NCBI RefSeq assembly: GCF_003719195.1
Contig: NZ_CP024996.1
Location: forward strand, 372,001-436,000
DNA from: Herbaspirillum rubrisubalbicans
GTDB taxonomy: Bacteria; Pseudomonadota; Gammaproteobacteria; Burkholderiales; Burkholderiaceae_D
Direction of reading: 5' to 3'
Length of the DNA stretch: 64,000 nucleotides
Below are positions 19,038-28,383 of this stretch, in pieces. Every line of letters begins with the position of its first letter. Within the stretch, counting starts at the first letter, position 1. Under the pieces are notes generated by a model that made no database searches, was not told the origin of the DNA, and saw nothing but the letters and a program-made list of their open reading frames with translations. The translations under genes and the position numbers were made by a program.

Positions 19038-19616
19038 TCAGCGGCGCACCGGATCGATGCGGGTCTGGGTCTTGAGACGATTGATGATGCTCTTCACGTT
19101 TTCATTGTCGGCAATCATCTTGCCTTCGCAGAAATAATCCCTGAACAAGGCGCCATCAATGCGATTGACACCGATATCGCGGATCGGCTGCCACTTGTCG
19201 CGGCGCGAGCGCGACCAGGTGCCATCGGGGTGGCCGAAGGCATAGGTCTTCTTTTCCCAGGTCTCGCAGCGCATTCCTTCGTACATCACGTTGACGGCGC
19301 CACCTTCGGTCTTGGTCTCCACGGTGTAGCGCACTACCTTGTCGGTGCCGATGGAGACCGAGTTGAGGTCGACATAGGCCTTCATGGTGGCATTCGGGCT
19401 GAGGTAGAACTCGGCCAGGTTCTGCTGCTGCGGTGTGGGCGGCAGTTGCACGGCGATTTCCTGCCAGGGCTTGTCTTCATCGTCGAAGTCTTCATCGAAG
19501 CTCTGCGCCAGCGCACCGGCGCAAGCGGCCAGCAGTGCGCAGGCCAGAACGGCACGGCGCAGGATGCGCGGGGTGAACAGGGAAGTGGGTGCGGCGATCT
19601 GCGGGAAAGAGGGCAT
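19038..19616 (-). CDS. CNP1-like exported protein
   Basis: A 192-residue protein with a signal peptide (R-R-A-V-L-A-C-A-L-L-A-A-C-A-G-A-L-A-Q). The mature part has an acidic start F-D-E-D-F-D-D-E-D-K-P-W and the conserved CNP1-like pattern with M-R-C-E-T-W-E-K-K-T-Y-A-F-G and R-D-Y-F-C-E-G-K. The family is named after a Neisseria protein, and its function is unknown. The open frame runs far upstream into rppH, but the ATG used here places the signal peptide correctly and lies 8 bases after the rppH stop, so it is probably cotranscribed with rppH. Confidence 0.85.
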   Translation of the reverse strand: MPSFPQIAAPTSLFTPRILRRAVLACALLAACAGALAQSFDEDFDDEDKPWQEIAVQLPPTPQQQNLAEFYLSPNATMKAYVDLNSVSIGTDKVVRYTVETKTEGGAVNVMYEGMRCETWEKKTYAFGHPDGTWSRSRRDKWQPIRDIGVNRIDGALFRDYFCEGKMIADNENVKSIINRLKTQTRIDPVRR

Positions 19617-19624
19617 GGGCTGGT

Positions 19625-20215
19625 TCACTTGGATTCGGGCGTGGGCGCGCCGTTGCTGGGCTGGCATTGCGGTGCCTGGCCCGGTTTCTTGTGGGGAGCA
19701 AGGACGCGGCCGGCTTGCTCGGGGCGGCGGGCTGCGTGGCCGGGGCGGTTCAGGAAGCGCGACAACTCCTGCAGGGCTTGCTGATAGACCTCGCGCTTGA
19801 ATTCGATCACCACGTCCAGCGGCACCCAGTAGTCGTGCCAGCGCCAGGCGTCGAACTCGGGATGCGAGGTGCCGCGCAGGTTGACGTCGCAATCGCGCCC
19901 GACCATGCGCAGCAGGAACCAGATCTGCTTCTGGCCGCGGTAATGGCCGCGCACTTCGCGCTTGATGAAATGATCGGGGACTTCGTAGCGCAGCCAGTCA
20001 CGGGTGCGGCCGATGATCTTCACGTGCTCGGCACGCAGGCCGATCTCTTCTTCCAGTTCCCGGAACATCGCCTGTTCGGGGGTCTCGCCGTGCTTGATGC
20101 CGCCTTGCGGGAATTGCCAGGAGTGCTCGCGCACGCGCTTGCCCCACCACACCTCGTTATTGGCGTTGAGCAGGATGATGCCGACGTTCGGGCGGAAGCC
20201 TTCTCGATCCAGCAT
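19625..20215 (-). CDS. rppH: RNA pyrophosphohydrolase (Nudix)
   Basis: RppH removes pyrophosphate from mRNA 5' ends and so triggers RNase E decay. The Nudix box [20 protein letters not shown] lies at residues 38-57, preceded by W-Q-F-P-Q. The start ATG ([12 protein letters not shown]) has GAGG 6 bases upstream and matches the family N-terminus. At 196 residues it is longer than the E. coli 176 owing to a Pro/Lys-rich tail. It is divergent from proS. Confidence 0.96.
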   Translation of the reverse strand: MLDREGFRPNVGIILLNANNEVWWGKRVREHSWQFPQGGIKHGETPEQAMFRELEEEIGLRAEHVKIIGRTRDWLRYEVPDHFIKREVRGHYRGQKQIWFLLRMVGRDCDVNLRGTSHPEFDAWRWHDYWVPLDVVIEFKREVYQQALQELSRFLNRPGHAARRPEQAGRVLAPHKKPGQAPQCQPSNGAPTPESK

Positions 20216-20442
20216 GGTGATCCTCAAACTTTCTGCGGCTGGAAGTCCCTTTCAGGCAGGCTCATGCGACTGCGGGCATACACGGAAAAACCGGTACGCC
20301 AGACGGGTCAGGAGCAATCACATCGATGCACGGATGTCATTGAAACTGGGAGCAAATCTGCAAAGAAAGGGCGCATCAGCCAGCTAATCCTTTAAAATTG
20401 GAATGATTATAACCCTCCTCTTTTTAAAAAGAACCGACCGTC

Positions 20443-22170
20443 ATGCGCGCCTCACGTTTTTTTATTTCCACCCTGAAAGAAGCCCCTTCCGACGCTGAAA
20501 TCGTGAGCCACAAGCTCATGATGCGCGCCGGCATGATCAAGCGTCTGGGCGCCGGCATCTATACCTACATGCCGATGGGGCTGCGCGTGATCCGCAAGGT
20601 CGAGGCCATCGTGCGCGAGGAAATGAACCGCGCCGGCGCCGTCGAGCTGTTGATGCCGGTGGTGCAGCCGGCCGAGCTGTGGCAGGAAACCGGGCGCTGG
20701 AACAAGATGGGTGCCGAGTTGATGCGCGTGAAGGATCGCCATGGCCGCGACTTCGCCATCCAGCCGACTTCGGAAGAAGTGGTCACCGACGTGGCCCGTT
20801 CCGAGCTGCGCAGCTACAAGCAGTTGCCGGTCAACTTCTATCACATCCAGACCAAGTTCCGCGACGAACGCCGTCCGCGTTTCGGCTTGATGCGCGGCCG
20901 CGAATTCACGATGAAGGATGCCTATTCCTTCGACCGCGACGTCGATGGCTTGAAGAAGTCCTACCAGGCCATGTATGACGCCTATGTGCGCATCTTCACC
21001 CGCTTCGGCCTGGAATTCCGCGCCGTGGCCGCCGACAACGGCGCCATCGGCGGTTCCGGCTCGCACGAATTCCACGTCATTGCCGCCACTGGCGAAGACG
21101 CGCTGGTCTATTGCCCGACGTCGGATTACGCCGCCAACATGGAAGCGGCCGAAGCACTGCCCGCCGACAGCAGCCGTGGTGCCGCCACCCAGGCGCTGGA
21201 AAAGACCGCCACGCCGGCCAAATCCAAGTGCGAAGCCGTGGCCGAACTGCTGGGCCTGCCCTTGACGCGCACGGTCAAGTCGATCGTGCTGGCAGTGGAC
21301 AATGAAGATCCGGCCAAGAAGGAAATCTGGTTGCTGCTCTTGCGTGGCGACCACGAATTGAACGAAGTGAAGGCCAGCAAGATACCGGGTCTGGCGACCT
21401 ATCGCTTCGCCAGCGAAGCCGAGATCGTCGAATGGTTCGGCACCCCGCCCGGCTACCTGGGGCCGATCGGTACCAAGAAGCCGGTCAAGGTGGTGGCTGA
21501 CCGCACGGTGGCCAACATGGCCGACTTCGTCTGCGGTGCCAATGAAGCCGATTTCCACTACACCGGCGCCAACTGGGGCCGTGATCTGCCCGAGCCGCAG
21601 GTGGCCGATATCCGCAACGTGGTCGAAGGCGACGCCTCGCCGGATGGCAAAGGTGTGCTGGCGATCCAGCGCGGCATCGAAGTGGGCCACGTGTTCCAGC
21701 TCGGCACCACGTATTCGGAAGCCATGAAGGCCACCTACCTGGACGAAGCCGGCAAGCCGCAACCGTTGGTGATGGGCTGCTATGGCATCGGCGTGACCCG
21801 TATCCTGGGCGCGGCCATCGAGCAGAACTTCGATGACCGCGGCATCATCTGGCCGACCTCGATTGCCCCCTTCGAAGTGGTGCTCTGCCCGATGGGCTAC
21901 GACCGCAGCGAAGCGGTCAAGACCGAGATCGACAAGCTCTATGCGCAATTGACCGAAGCCGGTGTGGACGTGGTGCTGGACGACCGTGGCGAGCGCCCGG
22001 GCGCGATGTTCGCCGATTGGGAACTGATCGGCGTGCCGCATCGCATCGTGGTGGGTGACCGTGGCCTCAAGGATGGCAACATCGAATACCAGGGCCGCCG
22101 CGATACCGAGGCCACCCAGGTGCCGCTGGCTGAGGCGCTGGCCTTCATCAAGGGCAAGTTGGCCGTCTGA
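20443..22170 (+). CDS. proS: Prolyl-tRNA synthetase (bacterial type with editing domain)
   Basis: A 575-residue class II aminoacyl-tRNA synthetase. Motif 2 region ([17 protein letters not shown]) and motif 3 region (C-Y-G-I-G-V-T-R) are present, with the INS editing domain between about 230 and 390 that hydrolyses Ala-tRNA-Pro, followed by an anticodon-binding domain. Length matches E. coli ProS (572). The ATG start fits [13 protein letters not shown]. It is followed by a terminator. Confidence 0.98.
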   Translation: MRASRFFISTLKEAPSDAEIVSHKLMMRAGMIKRLGAGIYTYMPMGLRVIRKVEAIVREEMNRAGAVELLMPVVQPAELWQETGRWNKMGAELMRVKDRHGRDFAIQPTSEEVVTDVARSELRSYKQLPVNFYHIQTKFRDERRPRFGLMRGREFTMKDAYSFDRDVDGLKKSYQAMYDAYVRIFTRFGLEFRAVAADNGAIGGSGSHEFHVIAATGEDALVYCPTSDYAANMEAAEALPADSSRGAATQALEKTATPAKSKCEAVAELLGLPLTRTVKSIVLAVDNEDPAKKEIWLLLLRGDHELNEVKASKIPGLATYRFASEAEIVEWFGTPPGYLGPIGTKKPVKVVADRTVANMADFVCGANEADFHYTGANWGRDLPEPQVADIRNVVEGDASPDGKGVLAIQRGIEVGHVFQLGTTYSEAMKATYLDEAGKPQPLVMGCYGIGVTRILGAAIEQNFDDRGIIWPTSIAPFEVVLCPMGYDRSEAVKTEIDKLYAQLTEAGVDVVLDDRGERPGAMFADWELIGVPHRIVVGDRGLKDGNIEYQGRRDTEATQVPLAEALAFIKGKLAV

Positions 22171-22190
22171 GGATTGCAGAGACAGGCATG

Positions 22191-22225
22191 AAAAAGGCGG
22201 GCGCCGTGGCGTCCGCCTTTGTTTT
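22191..22225 (+). terminator. Terminator after proS
   Basis: A roughly 13-bp stem (AAAGGCGGGCGCC paired with GGCGTCCGCCTTT, one G-T wobble), followed by GTTTTT. The mirrored A-run makes it also usable from the opposite strand. Confidence 0.85.
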
Positions 22226-22277
22226 TGGGCCGCGCCTTGGCAGGCGTGGCTCGGTGCCGGTCCGCTTTATGTCTTAC

Positions 22278-22694
22278 TTATTTGGCCGGGACGATCGTCA
22301 CGGTCTCGCGGAAGATACCGCCTTCAGCCACGCTGCCGTCCACCCGGCCCTGGCCATTGACGCGCTTTTCGCAATCGATGCGGTCCGATTGCGGCAGGCC
22401 TTCGCAGCGACGCAGGGCGTTTTCCTTCAGTTGCGCCGGGCTCGGGTCGGTCAGGGTGCCACGGGCGGCGGCTTGCTGGGCGGCACCGGCTTCCCGCAGG
22501 CAGGTGGCGCGATCCTCGGTGGAGCTGCCGCTCTTGCAGGCGGCGATCTGTTGCTGGTATTCCGAATTGCCTGGCTTGCCGGCAGCGAACACATGCGAGG
22601 CAGCGCTCAGGGCGGCCAGGCCGATCACGATAGCGCAGGCCGAGCGCAGTAGTTGGTGGCGCAGGGAGGTGGTAGGCGCGGGTTGATTTGGCAT
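22278..22694 (-). CDS. Small exported protein of unknown function
   Basis: A 138-residue protein with a signal peptide (S-A-C-A-I-V-I-G-L-A-A-L-S-A-A-S-H-V-F-A-A). The mature part has four cysteines, at A-A-C-K, A-T-C-L-R-E, R-R-C-E-G-L and I-D-C-E-K-R, spaced as two helix-loop-helix pairs, suggesting disulphide bonding in the periplasm. The ATG chosen has AAGGA 8 bases upstream; two in-frame ATGs slightly upstream are possible. The function is unknown. The proS terminator lies at its 3' side. Confidence 0.72.
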   Translation of the reverse strand: MPNQPAPTTSLRHQLLRSACAIVIGLAALSAASHVFAAGKPGNSEYQQQIAACKSGSSTEDRATCLREAGAAQQAAARGTLTDPSPAQLKENALRRCEGLPQSDRIDCEKRVNGQGRVDGSVAEGGIFRETVTIVPAK

Positions 22695-23045
22695 GGTCAT
22701 TTCCTTTCTCTTGGTCATGAGCTTCCAAGCTCATCTGTGAATGGCACAGGGTAGACCCGTTTTCTGTTTTTCGGTTCTTCTATTCTGTTCGATGAGCCGC
22801 AATATGAACCGGAAAGCTTGTTACAAGGTATTGCAGGCAGCGTCGCACCGCCCAGAACCGCCATGGTAGGCGGCTCCCGACCTGCCTGCCATCAGAGAAG
22901 TGCTGCAAGAGGCGTCAGACAAGCGGAAAAGACGGGCGCAGCGCCAGCGCACGCACGAACTCCTGAAACATCCGGAAACAAAAACGCCCGCATGGCTTCT
23001 GCGGGCGTTTTTGTTTGCAAGTCGCTTGCAAACCGCGGGCGTCGA
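22695..23045. other. Intergenic region upstream of the small exported gene
   Basis: No gene supported. It contains the terminator at 22981-23011 and a second perfect inverted repeat TTTGCAAG/CTTGCAAA with a 3-base loop at 23014-23032, immediately downstream of the SWIB gene. Confidence 0.5.
22981..23011 (-). terminator. Terminator after the H1-like/SWIB gene
   Basis: A 12-bp stem AAAACGCCCGCA/TGCGGGCGTTTT with a 7-base loop; on the minus strand it ends in a TTTTTGTTT run. It serves the SWIB gene. Confidence 0.85.
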
Positions 23046-23546
23046 TCAGCTCAGGTGAGCCGAGATCAGCTTGGTCATTTCGAACATCGTGACTTGCTTC
23101 TTGCCGCCGAAGATTGCCTTGAGCTTGTCATCGGCATCGATGTTGCGCTTGTTTTCGGCGTTCTGCAGCTTGTGCTTCTTGATGTATTCCCACACCTTCT
23201 TGGTCACCTCGGTGCGCGGCAGCGGCTTGGCGCCGACCACTTCGCCCAAGGCAGCCGATGGGGTCAGCGGCTTCATGAAGGCGGCGTTGGGAGTACGTTT
23301 TGCAGCGGGCTTGGCGGCGGGTTTTGCTGCGGCTTTCTTGGGTGCTGCCTTCGGGGCGGCTTTCGGAGCTGCCTTTGCTGCCGGCTTGGCGGCGGGTTTG
23401 GCTGCAGCCTTGGGGGCGGCGGCTTTGCTTGCCGGTTTGGCTGCCGCTTTAGCTGCTGGCTTTGCTGCCGGTTTGGCGGCGGCCTTGGCGGCGGGTTTTG
23501 CTGCTGGCTTCTTTACTGCGGCTGCTGCTTTTTTTGCTGTGGCCAT
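23046..23546 (-). CDS. Histone H1-like tail fused to SWIB/MDM2 domain
   Basis: A 166-residue basic protein. Residues 1-85 are Ala/Lys/Pro repeats (A-A-K-P motif), like histone H1 tails. Residues about 88-166 are a SWIB domain: F-M-K-P-L-T-P-S-A-A-L, L-P-R-T-E-V-T-K-K-V-W-E-Y-I-K-K-H-K-L-Q and D-D-K-L-K-A-I-F-G. SWIB domains are best known from eukaryotic chromatin remodelling, but occur in chlamydiae and many proteobacteria. A DNA-compacting or topology role is inferred, not shown. It is preceded by GAGGAGTC upstream of the ATG and has its own terminator. Confidence 0.9.
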   Translation of the reverse strand: MATAKKAAAAVKKPAAKPAAKAAAKPAAKPAAKAAAKPASKAAAPKAAAKPAAKPAAKAAPKAAPKAAPKKAAAKPAAKPAAKRTPNAAFMKPLTPSAALGEVVGAKPLPRTEVTKKVWEYIKKHKLQNAENKRNIDADDKLKAIFGGKKQVTMFEMTKLISAHLS

Positions 23547-23941
23547 CGGAAAGACTCCTCACAAGAATGAGATGAATGCGTCATTTACGCACCGCTAATA
23601 GTGGTGCTCTTTGCACGGCCACGCAAGTATTTTTTAGAGGATTTCCAGGCCAAAGCGCGCGGAAACAACGAGTCGCAGCGATCCGCCGTCAAGCCGCGCC
23701 GGTAAAGGGATCGCGGCGGATCGACCAGGCTCGGGAAAGGGCTGCTTGCAGGGCCGCGGAGAACTCATGCAGACGATGCAAGAAGGACATGCTTTTGCAC
23801 CCTGAAGGAGGTCGTCGAAAGGCTGCGAAAGAGAGGAGGAAAACGAGGCGGGGAGGGAAGGTTTCAGGCAGCGGGGACGCTGCCCGGGACTGGGGGGCAG
23901 CCGCAAAGCCAATTGCTGCAAGGCTTTGCGGCCGGTGATGG
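23547..23941. other. Intergenic region between SWIB gene and ffh
   Basis: About 395 bases, with short open frames on both strands that lack ribosome-binding sites or recognisable products. The region should hold the promoter of the SWIB gene. I see no clear hairpin terminator for ffh. Confidence 0.45.
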
Positions 23942-25312
23942 TCAGCGCATTCCACCCGGCAGCATCCCCTTCATGCTGCGCATCATCTTCATCATGCCGC
24001 CGCCCTTGAGCTTCTTCATCATCGATTGCATCTGCTCGAACTGCGACAACATGCGGTTGACTTCCTGCACCTGCACCCCGGCACCGGCGGCGATGCGGCG
24101 CTTGCGGGTGGCCTTGATCAGTTCAGGCTTGGCGCGCTCCTGCGGGGTCATGGAGTTGATGATGCCTTCCATGCGGCGCACCTGTTTCTCGGCCTGGTCC
24201 ATGTTGGCGTTGCCGGCGGCGGCCTGCATCTGGGCCGGCAGCTTGTCCAGCAGGCTGGTGAGTCCACCCATTTTCTTCATCTGCGACAGCTGCGCCTTGA
24301 AGTCATTGAGGTCGAACTTGCCGCCGCCCTTGATCTTGTGCGCCAGGTCCTGCGCGGCTTCCATGTCCACGCCCTTGCGCGCCTCTTCCACCAGGGCCAG
24401 GATGTCGCCCATGCCGAGGATGCGGTTGGCCATGCGCGAGGGATCGAAGGCTTCCAGGCCATCGAGCTTTTCGGCCACACCGGCGAACTTGATGGGCTTG
24501 CCGGTGATGTGGCGCACCGACAGCGCGGCGCCACCGCGCGAGTCACCATCCAGCTTGGTGAGCACCACGCCGGTCAGCGGCAGGGCGTCGTTGAAGGCCT
24601 TGGCGGTATTGATGGCGTCCTGGCCCAGCATGGCGTCGACCACGAACAGGGTTTCGATGGGCTTGATGGCGGCGTGCACGGCACGGATTTCATCCATCAT
24701 GGCCTGGTCGATGCCCAGACGTCCGGCGGTGTCGACGATCAGCACTTCGTGGTGGTGCTTCTTGGCGTAATCCAGCGCGGCCAGGGCGATGTCGACTGGC
24801 TTGTCGGTCGGCTGACTGGGGAAGAAGTCGGCGCCGGCTTGGCCGGTCACGGTCTGCAGCTGGCCGATGGCGGCCGGGCGGTAGACGTCGGCAGAGACGG
24901 TCAAGACCTTCTTTTTCTTGTTCTCGCGCAGGTACTTGGCCAGCTTGCCGACGGTGGTGGTCTTACCGGCACCCTGCAGGCCGGCCATCAGGATGATCGC
25001 TGGCGGCTGGGTAGCAAAGTTCAGTTGCGAGGCTTCAGCACCGAGGTCGGCCCCCATCAGGCTGGCCAGCTCGCGCTGGACCACGCCGACCAGCGCCTGA
25101 CCCGGGGTGAGCGAGCCGATGACCTCTTCGCCCATGGCTTTTTCCTTCACCTTGGCGATGAATTCGCGCACGGCGGGCAGGGCCACGTCGGCCTCCAGCA
25201 GGGCCAGGCGCACTTCGCGCAGCATCTCGGCGGTATTGGATTCGGTCAGTCGCGCCTCGCCGCGCATGGTTTTGACGACTTTGGCGAGGCGTTGGGTCAG
25301 GTTGTCTAGCAT
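23942..25312 (-). CDS. ffh: Signal recognition particle protein Ffh
   Basis: Ffh binds 4.5S RNA and signal peptides and delivers ribosomes to FtsY. The 456-residue product has an N domain (M-L-D-N-L-T-Q-R-L), a GTPase domain with G-L-Q-G-A-G-K-T-T-T, D-T-A-G-R-L-G and T-K-L-D-G-D-S-R-G-G, and a C-terminal methionine-rich M domain ending M-M-R-S-M-K-G-M-L-P-G-G-M-R. The frame is open upstream, but the ATG for M-L-D-N-L matches the family. It is divergent from the ABC operon. Confidence 0.98.
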   Translation of the reverse strand: MLDNLTQRLAKVVKTMRGEARLTESNTAEMLREVRLALLEADVALPAVREFIAKVKEKAMGEEVIGSLTPGQALVGVVQRELASLMGADLGAEASQLNFATQPPAIILMAGLQGAGKTTTVGKLAKYLRENKKKKVLTVSADVYRPAAIGQLQTVTGQAGADFFPSQPTDKPVDIALAALDYAKKHHHEVLIVDTAGRLGIDQAMMDEIRAVHAAIKPIETLFVVDAMLGQDAINTAKAFNDALPLTGVVLTKLDGDSRGGAALSVRHITGKPIKFAGVAEKLDGLEAFDPSRMANRILGMGDILALVEEARKGVDMEAAQDLAHKIKGGGKFDLNDFKAQLSQMKKMGGLTSLLDKLPAQMQAAAGNANMDQAEKQVRRMEGIINSMTPQERAKPELIKATRKRRIAAGAGVQVQEVNRMLSQFEQMQSMMKKLKGGGMMKMMRSMKGMLPGGMR

Positions 25313-25630
25313 GGTGATATCTGCAAATAGGTGGATGGCCGCAGGCCGGGACGAACAGGGTAGGCGCGGCGGCGGGCAATCCTGCATTCTAACCGATCAG
25401 CCCTGCTGCGCCCCTGCCGGCGCGTGGGCTGCAGATGGGGACGCTACGTAAAATTAACAGCTTGTACAGCCTGCGCTCTTTGTGTATACATGGGCGCTGA
25501 ATTTCCAAGCGCATAGAACAACCAAGGCCCCCGCCACGCAGCAGGGGCCAACGCCATCGAGACTGCCGGCCCTGCACTGCTGGTTCCGGCGCGCCGTATC
25601 AACAACGATACACACAAGAGGAGAGTGGAA
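25313..25630. other. Divergent promoter region of ffh and the ABC importer operon
   Basis: About 318 bases without a gene. It includes the palindrome TGTATACA at 25483-25490 in a less GC-rich patch (25448-25510), about 140 bases before the substrate-binding-protein gene. TGTATACA resembles the core of GntR-type operators. Confidence 0.5.
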
Positions 25631-26596
25631 ATGCAAAAACCAACACAATGGATGGCCCTGGTCCTGCTGGCCAGCGCCGGTTTCTCGGCCCCCAGTCATG
25701 CGGCCGACGACGTGATCCGCCTGGGCAACCTGAAGTTCGCCCATTATGGTGCGGTGTCCTATATCAAGGAGATCGCCCCCAAATGCGGCATCAAGGTCGA
25801 TGAAAAAGTCTTCGCCAAGGGCCCGGACGTGATGCAGGGCATCCTGGCCGGTGAGCTCGATGTGGGCACGACCGCCTCCGAAGCGGCCATTTCGGGCCGC
25901 GCCAACGGTGCACCGATCTATGTGGTGGCAGGTTTCGCCAAGGGCGGCGCGCGCCTGGTGGCGGGCAAGGATTCCGGTATCAAGTCGGTCAAGGACTTGA
26001 AGGGCAAGAAGGTGGGCGTGACCCGCGGCGGCATCCATGAAGTGCTGCTGGACGCCGAACTGGGCCAGAACGGCCTCTCCGCCAAGGACGTCACCATCGT
26101 CTACCTGGCCTTCGCCGACCTGAACCAAGCCCTGCTGGGCAAGAACATCGATGCCATGATGCAGAGCGAGCCGCAATCCTCGCAGGCCATCAACAAGGGC
26201 TTCGGGGTGGAAGTGATGAAGCCCTACGACACCCCTATCGGCGAGCCCTACCGCACCATGGTGATGACCGAGAAGTTCTATACCGAGAAGCGCCCGCTGG
26301 CCGAGAAGTTCATGCGCTGCTTCCTGGAGGCGACCAAGACCTTCATCGACAAGCCGGAAGTGGCCGAAAAGTACGTGCGCGAAGTGATCTTCAAGAACCA
26401 GATCACCAAGGAAGACTTCTATGACGCCATCGGCAACTCGCCCTATGCCTACGACATCACCGCCGAGCACATTCAGGTGACCACCGACACCATGGCCAAG
26501 TACGGCACTGGCAAGATGGCCAAGCCGCCGCTGGCCAAGGATTGGGTCAAGACCGATCTGCTGGAGCAGGCCAAGAAGAGCATGAACCTGAAGTAA
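25631..26596 (+). CDS. ABC transporter substrate-binding protein (NMT1/SsuA-like)
   Basis: A 321-residue periplasmic protein with signal peptide (W-M-A-L-V-L-L-A-S-A-G-F-S-A-P-S-H-A-A). The mature part follows the nitrate/sulfonate/taurine-binding pattern: I-R-L-G-N-L-K-F-A-H-Y-G-A, a G-P-D-V-M-Q-G-I-L-A-G-E-L-D-V-G-T-T segment, and D-L-K-G-K-K-V-G-V-T-R-G. The ATG has GAGGAGAG about 6 bases upstream. It opens a three-gene operon with permease and ATPase. The substrate cannot be read from sequence; sulfonates, nitrate, pyrimidine precursors or aromatic anions are all possible. Confidence 0.9.
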   Translation: MQKPTQWMALVLLASAGFSAPSHAADDVIRLGNLKFAHYGAVSYIKEIAPKCGIKVDEKVFAKGPDVMQGILAGELDVGTTASEAAISGRANGAPIYVVAGFAKGGARLVAGKDSGIKSVKDLKGKKVGVTRGGIHEVLLDAELGQNGLSAKDVTIVYLAFADLNQALLGKNIDAMMQSEPQSSQAINKGFGVEVMKPYDTPIGEPYRTMVMTEKFYTEKRPLAEKFMRCFLEATKTFIDKPEVAEKYVREVIFKNQITKEDFYDAIGNSPYAYDITAEHIQVTTDTMAKYGTGKMAKPPLAKDWVKTDLLEQAKKSMNLK

Positions 26597-26614
26597 ACCA
26601 AGGGGAAATTGCGC

Positions 26615-27436
26615 ATGGCCAAGCAAAACAAGGGCAGCTTCCTGCAGGGGCTGCTGGTGCCGATCATCGTGATCGCCCTGTGGGAGGGCGCCTCGCGGGC
26701 GGGCTGGATCAATCCACAGATCCTGCCCTCGCCCTGGGCGGTGCTGAAGAAATGGGTGGAATACGCCACCCCTCTGAAACCCTATGATCCCGAGGCCGGC
26801 AGCTGGCTGGCCTGGGCCTTTTCGGGCGAGCTGATCATGGATGCCATCGGCAGCCTGTACCGGGTGGTGGCGGGTTTCCTGATCGGCGCCGGGCTGGCCT
26901 TGCCGTTGGGGTTGCTGATGGGCTCCAGCCAGCGCATCTATGGCTTGATGAACCTGACGGTGCAGGTGATCCGTCCGATTCCGCCGATTGCCTATATCCC
27001 CCTGGCCATCCTGTGGTTCGGGCTGGGCAATCCGCCGGCGCTGTTCCTGATCTCGCTGGGGGCCTTCTTCCCGGTGCTGATGAATACCATCGCCGGGGTG
27101 CGCCAGGTCGACAGCATCTACCTGCGCGCCGCCCGCAATCTGGGGGCGAGCCAGTCCACGCTGTTCTTGCGGGTGATGCTGCCGGCTGCCGTTCCTTACA
27201 TCCTCTCGGGGGTGCGCATCGGCATCGGTACCGCCTTCATCGTGGTGATCGTGGCCGAGATGATTGCGGTCAGCAATGGCCTGGGTTTTCGCATCATGGA
27301 GGCGCGTGAATATTTCTGGTCGGACAAGATCATCGCCGGCATGATCACCATTGGCCTATTGGGCTTGGCCATCGACTTGGGCATGAGCCGCCTCAACAAT
27401 TACATGCTGCGCTGGCATCGCGGGCTGGAGAACTGA
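26615..27436 (+). CDS. ABC transporter permease (SsuC/TauC-like)
   Basis: A 273-residue inner-membrane permease with about six helices. The EAA loop reads A-A-R-N-L-G-A-S-Q-S-T-L-F-L-R-V-M-L-P-A-A-V-P, typical of the binding-protein-dependent transport family. The N-terminal region between TM1 and TM2 is somewhat extended (Y-D-P-E-A-G-S-W-L-A-W). The ATG has AAGGGG 9 bases upstream. The stop codon is 1 base before the ATPase start. Confidence 0.93.
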   Translation: MAKQNKGSFLQGLLVPIIVIALWEGASRAGWINPQILPSPWAVLKKWVEYATPLKPYDPEAGSWLAWAFSGELIMDAIGSLYRVVAGFLIGAGLALPLGLLMGSSQRIYGLMNLTVQVIRPIPPIAYIPLAILWFGLGNPPALFLISLGAFFPVLMNTIAGVRQVDSIYLRAARNLGASQSTLFLRVMLPAAVPYILSGVRIGIGTAFIVVIVAEMIAVSNGLGFRIMEAREYFWSDKIIAGMITIGLLGLAIDLGMSRLNNYMLRWHRGLEN

Positions 27437-27437
27437 C

Positions 27438-28247
27438 ATGAACCCGAGCAATTCGTCTCCCCGCATCTGTATACAGAGCGTGCACAAGGTCTTCAAGACC
27501 GATGAGCGCGAGGTGGTGGCCTTGAAGGACATCAACCTCGCCATCCCCGATGGCCAGTTCGTCTGCCTGCTGGGGCCCTCCGGCTGCGGCAAGTCCACGC
27601 TCTTGAATGCCATTGCCGGTTTTGCGCTGCCCTCTTCCGGCCAAATCCTCACCGATGGCAAGGCGGTGACCGAGCCGGGACCGGACCGTGGCATGGTGTT
27701 CCAGGAATATGCGCTGTTTCCCTGGATGACGGTGGAGCAGAACGTCGCCTTCGGCCTGGAAATCAAGGGCCGTCCCAAGGCCGAGATCGCCCAGCGCGTG
27801 AGCCAGTTGCTGGACAAGCTGGGATTGATCGACTTCCGCACCCGTTTCCCCAAGGATCTGTCGGGCGGGATGCGCCAGCGGGTGGCCATTGCCCGCGTGC
27901 TGGCGCTGGATTCGCCCATCATGCTCATGGACGAACCCTTCGGTGCCCTCGACGCGCTGACCCGCCGCAACCTGCAAGATGAGCTGCTGCGCATCTGGGA
28001 TGAGTTCAGGAAGACCATCGTCTTCGTCACCCACAGCATCGAAGAGGCGATCTACCTGGCCGACCGCATCGTGGTGATGACCTACCGACCTGGTACCGTC
28101 AAGCGTGACATGCTGGTCAATCTGCCACGCCTGCGCGATCCGGCCGACCCGGATTTCAATGCCTTGAAGCGCGAGCTGGGCCAACTGGTGATGGAGGAGC
28201 AGCAGCGCCATCACAATGCCGAGATGAAGGCCGCCGCCGTCGATTGA
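27438..28247 (+). CDS. ABC transporter ATPase (SsuB/TauB-like)
   Basis: A 269-residue ATP-binding subunit. Walker A G-P-S-G-C-G-K-S-T, Q-loop V-F-Q-E-Y-A-L-F-P-W, signature L-S-G-G-M-R-Q-R, Walker B I-M-L-M-D-E-P-F-G-A-L-D and the switch histidine F-V-T-H-S are all intact. The P-W-M-T-V sequence after the Q-loop is typical of nitrate/sulfonate/taurine importers. A 12-bp palindrome TCTGTATACAGA lies inside the first codons (27466-27477). It is the last gene of the operon. Confidence 0.95.
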   Translation: MNPSNSSPRICIQSVHKVFKTDEREVVALKDINLAIPDGQFVCLLGPSGCGKSTLLNAIAGFALPSSGQILTDGKAVTEPGPDRGMVFQEYALFPWMTVEQNVAFGLEIKGRPKAEIAQRVSQLLDKLGLIDFRTRFPKDLSGGMRQRVAIARVLALDSPIMLMDEPFGALDALTRRNLQDELLRIWDEFRKTIVFVTHSIEEAIYLADRIVVMTYRPGTVKRDMLVNLPRLRDPADPDFNALKRELGQLVMEEQQRHHNAEMKAAAVD

Positions 28248-28383
28248 GTGGGTGCCGTCCTGCTGTAAGCAGTACTCGGACACGGCAGGCAACCCCTGCC
28301 GTGTCGCATTTCAGGGAAGCGATCCAGGCACCGGCTGACCCGGCGCAAGCGGGCGGCGGGCCGAGATAGTGTAAACTTGGACG

